Source: Nitrososphaerota archaeon
Lineage (GTDB): Archaea > Thermoproteota > Nitrososphaeria > Nitrososphaerales > JACPRH01
Assembly (NCBI GenBank): GCA_016190055.1
Contig: JACPRH010000006.1
Span: forward strand, 1 to 64,000
Direction: 5' to 3'
Length of the DNA: 64,000 bases
Of the stretch, positions 60,220 to 64,000 are shown piece by piece. A program made the position numbers and the translations under genes. The notes beneath the pieces are model-generated. The model did not search any database, was not told where the DNA came from, and was given only the letters and a program-made list of their open reading frames with translations. The number at the start of each line of letters is the position of its first letter. Positions within the stretch are counted from its first letter, which is position 1.

Positions 60220-60618
60220 TTATTTTATCATTACTGTGTCGAGTTTGAGATCTCTGAAATGCTCGTCGCCTGTCACAACTTTTCCTCCCTTTGTCCTTGC
60301 AGTTGCTAGGATAATAGAGTCAACGATACCCCATCTCTCGACGATCTTCTTTCTCTCTGATTGGATCCTTCCAGCCGTTTCCGCCAGTTCATCGTCGAGC
60401 GGTATCAAAGTGGTTTTTAGCCGGATGAACCGGAGTCTATCGGTTAAATCTACTCCATGTTTGAGGTATTTGTTAACTAGCTCAGATATCACGATAGTGG
60501 GTGTGTAAACACGGTCACTTTCTATGTACCGTTTCGCCCTTTTTCCAGCAACGCTTCCTGAGAAGTATTCAATCCATGCGAAGGTATCGATGACATATTG
60601 CTTTTCATCCAAAGGCAT
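60220..60618 (-). CDS. vapC: VapC-type PIN-domain toxin
   Basis: A 132-residue PIN ribonuclease. The acidic metal site is formed by VIDTFAWIEYF (first Asp), the ISELVN glutamate, WGIVDSIILATA (Asp) and VVTGDEHFRDL (Asp/Glu). VapC toxins cut tRNA or rRNA in a metal-dependent way. It lies three bases after its antitoxin gene. Confidence 0.9.
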   Translation of the reverse strand: MPLDEKQYVIDTFAWIEYFSGSVAGKRAKRYIESDRVYTPTIVISELVNKYLKHGVDLTDRLRFIRLKTTLIPLDDELAETAGRIQSERKKIVERWGIVDSIILATARTKGGKVVTGDEHFRDLKLDTVMIK

Positions 60619-60621
60619 AGA

Positions 60622-60831
60622 TCAGTGAACTTCCCCGGAAAATCTTTCATGCTCCTCTTGTGTAAGCTTGATCTTTCTTTTTCTATCAACTGCAAACATT
60701 GAACGAGGAGTTTCTTCAGACTTCTCGATCAACTTGTTGATGAGCTCGTCGAAGGTTTCTGCTCGCTCTTCATTCATTAGTCGCTTCAGCTTCTCCCATG
60801 TAGGTTCTTTAACTGCTACTGTCTTGCTCAT
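60622..60831 (-). CDS. vapB: VapB-type antitoxin
   Basis: A 69-residue protein from the ATG at 60831 (a longer frame starts at 60858). The N-terminus (KTVAVKEPTWEKLKRLMNEERAETFDELINKLIEK) has the strand-helix-helix of archaeal VapB antitoxins, followed by a flexible charged tail that would block the PIN active site. A tatatcata-like promoter lies just upstream. Confidence 0.8.
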   Translation of the reverse strand: MSKTVAVKEPTWEKLKRLMNEERAETFDELINKLIEKSEETPRSMFAVDRKRKIKLTQEEHERFSGEVH

Positions 60832-60963
60832 CAGCTTATAGAATGTATGATATATCATATAAGAAGTTTTCTCAGTTCGGCTGGCTCTACTTCATTTCTG
60901 GGTGTGGTGTACGCTCCTTTGTCTAGCGGGGTCACCCGATGACGAAGCAGAGCAGAGATGTGG

Positions 60964-62859
60964 TTATTGTGCTAGGTTTATTGTTGCGATCTCTTTCAGT
61001 GTGTCGATGTTGTTTGCTTTGATTTTTTCTGTTGAGATTGTGTATAGTGTTTCGCCGATGTAGAGGCTTCGAAGTATTTCATTTGAGGAGTACATGTAGT
61101 AGCCGCTTTTCAGGAATATTTCTGGATCGTCTATGTGGGTTATTGTTCCTTTGAGTGTGATTCCTGCTGTTGCGTCTACGTGTAGCGCGTAGGCTCCTTG
61201 AAACACGTATTCACCGTATGCTTCTGGGGGTGCTCCTTGCGGATATTTTTCTGGGAGGATTCTTGCTTCTAGTATGGGGAAGACCATGAGGCCGTTTCTT
61301 GCGTCGAAGAGTAGTGCGTGTGGGTCTTGTAGGACTGATGAATCGGTTCCTCTATCGCCTATTACATATTGGCTTACTTCTTGGGGGTTGTTTACGTCAG
61401 CTATGTTGAAGAGTGATACTTTGACTCCTTGGTATAATGCAAAGTCTCCTTGCTTTGATTCGACTGCGTCTTTTCCTATGCCAATTAGGTGGTTTTCGTC
61501 GAATGGGTACAGGTAGTTTGAGTATCCTGGGATTTTGAGTTTTCCTAATACTTTTGGTGCTTGAGGGTTACTTAGATCTAGTGTGAATAGTGGATCCACT
61601 TTCTTGAAGGTTACAAGATAGCCTTTTGCGCCCATGAATCGTGTTGAGTATATCTGTTCTCCTGGGGCAAGGTCTTCAAGTGTTCCGACAGTTTCTAGTT
61701 GTTGGTTCAGGATGTATATGTTGTTGCTGAATGCTGATCTTTCTCGGTTAAATGCGCTTGTGGTGGTGGTTGTTGTTGCTATTCTTAGGTGGTTTTCGTA
61801 TTCGTCCATTGAGTACTGGTTAAGGATGCTGCCTGGAACGGTTCCTGTTGCTTCGATTTTTATTGTTCCTTGGTTAATAGAGATTCTGTGGATGACAGTT
61901 TTGCCTTCGTTTGTCCACCAGCCTCCATCAGGTAAAACCACATAGATATTTTGTTGTGAGACGTATAGTGTAGTCGCGAAACCTGTTAGCATAACCTTCA
62001 TAGCAGGTTCTGCAGTTTCATCTTGAATGTTAACTGCTATTATCATCGTGTAGGATGAGGATATGTCACCGTTGTCTGAGTATTGGATTTCGTTAGCTGG
62101 AACTTTTTCTGTTTTCCCATCAGAGTTTATTGTGGGAAGAACAATCTCGTATTTGTCGTTCTGTCTATAGTGTACTGCTGGTTGGGAGGCTACTATGTAG
62201 ACCCAATTGTCAATCATTCTTGAATTTACGTAGGTTCCATTCACTGAGATGTCGCGGATAAGTTTGGGGCTGTTTTTCTGGGCTGTGTCGTAAACCTTTA
62301 TGTGGAATCCACTAACGTAAGGAGCAATCATCAAGTCTCTCCTAATTGCTGGTTCTCTCCCAATTGATTGTTCTCCCCTGAAAAACGAGTTTTCTTCGAA
62401 AAGCACCAATCTATCTTGGCTTATGAATAGACCCCTTATTCCGCCTTCGACTGACGAGTTTGAAACAATCTTCATCTGGTCAGCAGGATAAGCATTGACA
62501 ATTAGGAAGCTGTTTCCAGAAGCTAGATAGATGTATTTTCCGTCGGTCTTTACAATATCCGCTTCATCAACACCTGCAACTTGAACATTCGTTTCACTAT
62601 ATTCGGCTGCTCTTTGAGGTGCAGCTAGATCTACTGCAGCCTTCTCCATGAATACGGGACCTCCCATGAATGCGGGGCCTCTATTCTGTGGGTTGTTCAA
62701 TCCTTTCTCTATATACAAGTCTAGTTCCCAAATTGATCTGAATGTTTTAAATCCCTGAGTTTCAACTTCAGGAGTTTCTACCGTACCTAATACAGATACT
62801 ACTGATACTACTAAGAATGCTACCAGAAACGCACCCAGCATAGGTTTTCTATTCATCAT
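60964..62859 (-). CDS. secreted protein with C-terminal beta-propeller (COG4880-like)
   Basis: A 631-residue secreted protein. The signal peptide covers about 1-27. The segment YSETNVQVAGVDEADIVKTDGKYIYLASG (about 88-116) is the signature of the beta-propeller family known from archaea and some bacteria. Repeated hydrophobic blades follow, including VSGFHIKVYD, YLVTFKKVDPLFTLDLSNPQAPKVLGKL and LFDARNGLMVFPI. There is no C-terminal anchor. Function is unknown. The gene is monocistronic. Confidence 0.85.
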   Translation of the reverse strand: MMNRKPMLGAFLVAFLVVSVVSVLGTVETPEVETQGFKTFRSIWELDLYIEKGLNNPQNRGPAFMGGPVFMEKAAVDLAAPQRAAEYSETNVQVAGVDEADIVKTDGKYIYLASGNSFLIVNAYPADQMKIVSNSSVEGGIRGLFISQDRLVLFEENSFFRGEQSIGREPAIRRDLMIAPYVSGFHIKVYDTAQKNSPKLIRDISVNGTYVNSRMIDNWVYIVASQPAVHYRQNDKYEIVLPTINSDGKTEKVPANEIQYSDNGDISSSYTMIIAVNIQDETAEPAMKVMLTGFATTLYVSQQNIYVVLPDGGWWTNEGKTVIHRISINQGTIKIEATGTVPGSILNQYSMDEYENHLRIATTTTTTSAFNRERSAFSNNIYILNQQLETVGTLEDLAPGEQIYSTRFMGAKGYLVTFKKVDPLFTLDLSNPQAPKVLGKLKIPGYSNYLYPFDENHLIGIGKDAVESKQGDFALYQGVKVSLFNIADVNNPQEVSQYVIGDRGTDSSVLQDPHALLFDARNGLMVFPILEARILPEKYPQGAPPEAYGEYVFQGAYALHVDATAGITLKGTITHIDDPEIFLKSGYYMYSSNEILRSLYIGETLYTISTEKIKANNIDTLKEIATINLAQ

Positions 62860-63123
62860 GATCCCCGCATTATAGACGCCTAGCTCTAGGTATTAATCCA
62901 GTGATTAGAACTAGCTGTACAGAATTTAGAACAGCTGGGGACGGCGGCTTGGAATTTGTTTTATCCTTGGATCTACAGCTATCCCTAGTTTACTCCCCCG
63001 GTTCGCCAAAAAAAGTTTGCAGTAATAATCTGATTTCACTGTTTAAAAAATGATATAGCATTCTTATCCCTACATATTTATTAGATATCATGCCATTACG
63101 TGTTTAGTTTTGGAATTAATTGA
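62860..63123. other. divergent promoter region
   Basis: AT-rich tracts, including catatttattag near 63078-63090, could serve as the TATA box of the gene starting at 63124. No other feature is supported. Confidence 0.35.
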
Positions 63124-64000
63124 ATGGTGATGTTTGTGCCTTTAACTTCTAACTCTGATCTATACGGAGCGGTTCACGATGATGGAATTAAGAGGGTTGT
63201 GAATCATGTTATGTACCAGCGACCATCTCTCTTCAACTACGGTACAGCCGCGGTTAAGGCTAACTCAGACCTTCTCTGTGAGCCTATTGTCGCGTCACCT
63301 TCTGTGACTGAAAAAATAACGGTGCTGCCCCTAATCCCACTATTTCCATTCGGCGCCGTTAACATATCCTCGCCTGAACTGGGTGTAGATTTGTCGATTG
63401 CGAGCAATCTAGGTCTTGACTTTGTGGCTCAGCTCACTGCGCTGCAGGTTGATTTCCATCCCGGGGATATTTTTACGCTTCCATCTGAGTTGAATCCTCC
63501 TTTGCAGTCCCAGCGAATAGCCTTCCGTGTTTGTGTCTGCGCAGGCCTCGGTTGCATCCCGCGAGAAATTCTTCAACGAATACCTATTGATAAGGCTCGG
63601 CTCGGCAACTCAGGAATGATTAGAAGTAGTTCACGCTACAGTGCGCAGAGAAACTTGACCATGAGAGACGCTGGCGCTGAATATGAACCTGTATTGACAA
63701 AGAGGTATGAAGCCGCCGGATCCTACTCTGCTGCAATGGCCGGATTAAGGGAGATAGGACCCTTACGGCCCTTGTTTCCCCTTCCTATCCGTAAGCTTGA
63801 GTGCTTCTGCTTAGAGCTGTTTGGAGTAGGTCACTCCGAGTTTCAGGGTCCCAAAGGAGACCAGCGCCTACTTCTGAGGCTGGATGGGGCGGAGCTTGTC
63901 GATATAGCGCCTAAAGGGCTTGAGAACAGCTTGGAGTGTTACCTACAATTACTGGTTGACCGTGTAATCTTACCTGCCGTTAGCGATGTTGTCTCTGAAC
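63124..64000 (+). CDS. hypothetical protein, 3' end beyond the window
   Basis: An uninterrupted frame of 292 codons runs from ATG 63124 to the window edge without a stop, and its codon use looks like that of real genes here. Family not recognised. The N-terminal 140 residues are beta-rich and hydrophobic (ITVLPLIPLFPFGAVNI, LDFVAQLTALQVDF). The middle is polar (SRYSAQRNLTMRDAGAEYEP), and a second beta-rich part begins near 215 (LECFCLELFGVGH). There is no signal peptide or zinc motif. Confidence 0.75.
   Translation, partial: MVMFVPLTSNSDLYGAVHDDGIKRVVNHVMYQRPSLFNYGTAAVKANSDLLCEPIVASPSVTEKITVLPLIPLFPFGAVNISSPELGVDLSIASNLGLDFVAQLTALQVDFHPGDIFTLPSELNPPLQSQRIAFRVCVCAGLGCIPREILQRIPIDKARLGNSGMIRSSSRYSAQRNLTMRDAGAEYEPVLTKRYEAAGSYSAAMAGLREIGPLRPLFPLPIRKLECFCLELFGVGHSEFQGPKGDQRLLLRLDGAELVDIAPKGLENSLECYLQLLVDRVILPAVSDVVSE

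Noticed and set aside
60049-60309. 86-codon plus-strand frame near the VapC gene
   Set aside because: It overlaps the transposase remnant and the PIN gene on the other strand and has low-complexity composition.
1-64000. CRISPR arrays, cas genes or rRNA genes
   Set aside because: No regularly spaced short repeats, Cas motifs or rRNA sequence were seen on reading through the window.

Overview
The window reads as a chromosome segment of an archaeon. The evidence is two tRNA genes interrupted by short introns at non-canonical positions (T-loop and D-arm), TATA-box promoters close to start codons, many TTG starts, an ER-type Ser/His signal peptidase, archaeal phosphohexomutases, ThiL, GTP-type PEP carboxykinase and TldD/PmbA. 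Threonine-rich stalks ending in a C-terminal transmembrane helix and a basic tail (7.5, 12.0 and 33.4 kb) fit an archaeal cell surface. My best guess is a member of the TACK group (Nitrososphaeria/Bathyarchaeia-like), but no marker here settles the phylum.

Layout. 0-1.4 kb: a RelBE-type toxin-antitoxin pair and the first copy of a 181-bp repeated, structured-looking locus. 1.4-11.8 kb: a HerA-like ATPase, two phosphohexomutases flanking a frameshifted DUF420-like gene and thiL, a secreted Kelch protein, an M20 peptidase, ilvC and a membrane-anchored Hsp20-like protein. 12-24.8 kb: a PQQ-type beta-propeller, a UPF0182 protein, moaA, htpX, a CDF transporter with three C-terminal domains, PEP carboxykinase, a tiny zinc-finger gene and a zinc alcohol dehydrogenase. 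25.1-29.9 kb: a four-gene secretion cluster (small pilin-like protein, 789-residue repeat protein, SipW-like signal peptidase, larger pilin-like protein) resembling the TasA/SipW and archaeal bundling-pilus arrangement. 30-31.5 kb: an LsrF/DhnA-type aldolase, a YciI protein and the second copy of the 181-bp locus.

31.7-54.1 kb is an integrated element of about 22.4 kb. It lies between two imperfect direct repeats that each contain a tRNA-His 5' end plus upstream sequence; the right copy forms the intact tRNA-His gene. A tyrosine recombinase gene sits just inside the left repeat. The cargo centres on a minus-strand operon (47.2 to 39.1 kb) of an Ssp-type DNA phosphorothioation system: DUF4007 SspB, ATPase SspC, PP-loop SspD and cysteine desulfurase SspA. 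Inserted between sspD and sspA, and translationally coupled to sspD, are a GIY-YIG nuclease and a DndB-like DGQHR protein. Downstream lie a zinc-ribbon protein of unknown family and a PD-(D/E)XK nuclease gene broken by a single base in a poly-A run. This combination is the strongest candidate for an undescribed system: phosphorothioate marking paired with a GIY-YIG/DGQHR module instead of the usual SspE or DndFGH restriction proteins. The element also holds a likely operator/iteron cluster, an EPSP synthase and a YkgJ-type cysteine-cluster protein.

54.1-64 kb: tRNA-His, a membrane protein, a zinc-ribbon miniprotein, the tldD-pmbA protease pair, a candidate structured RNA, tRNA-Ala(CGC), remnants of an integrase and a transposase, a VapBC pair, a secreted beta-propeller protein (COG4880-like) and an unrecognised gene running off the right edge.
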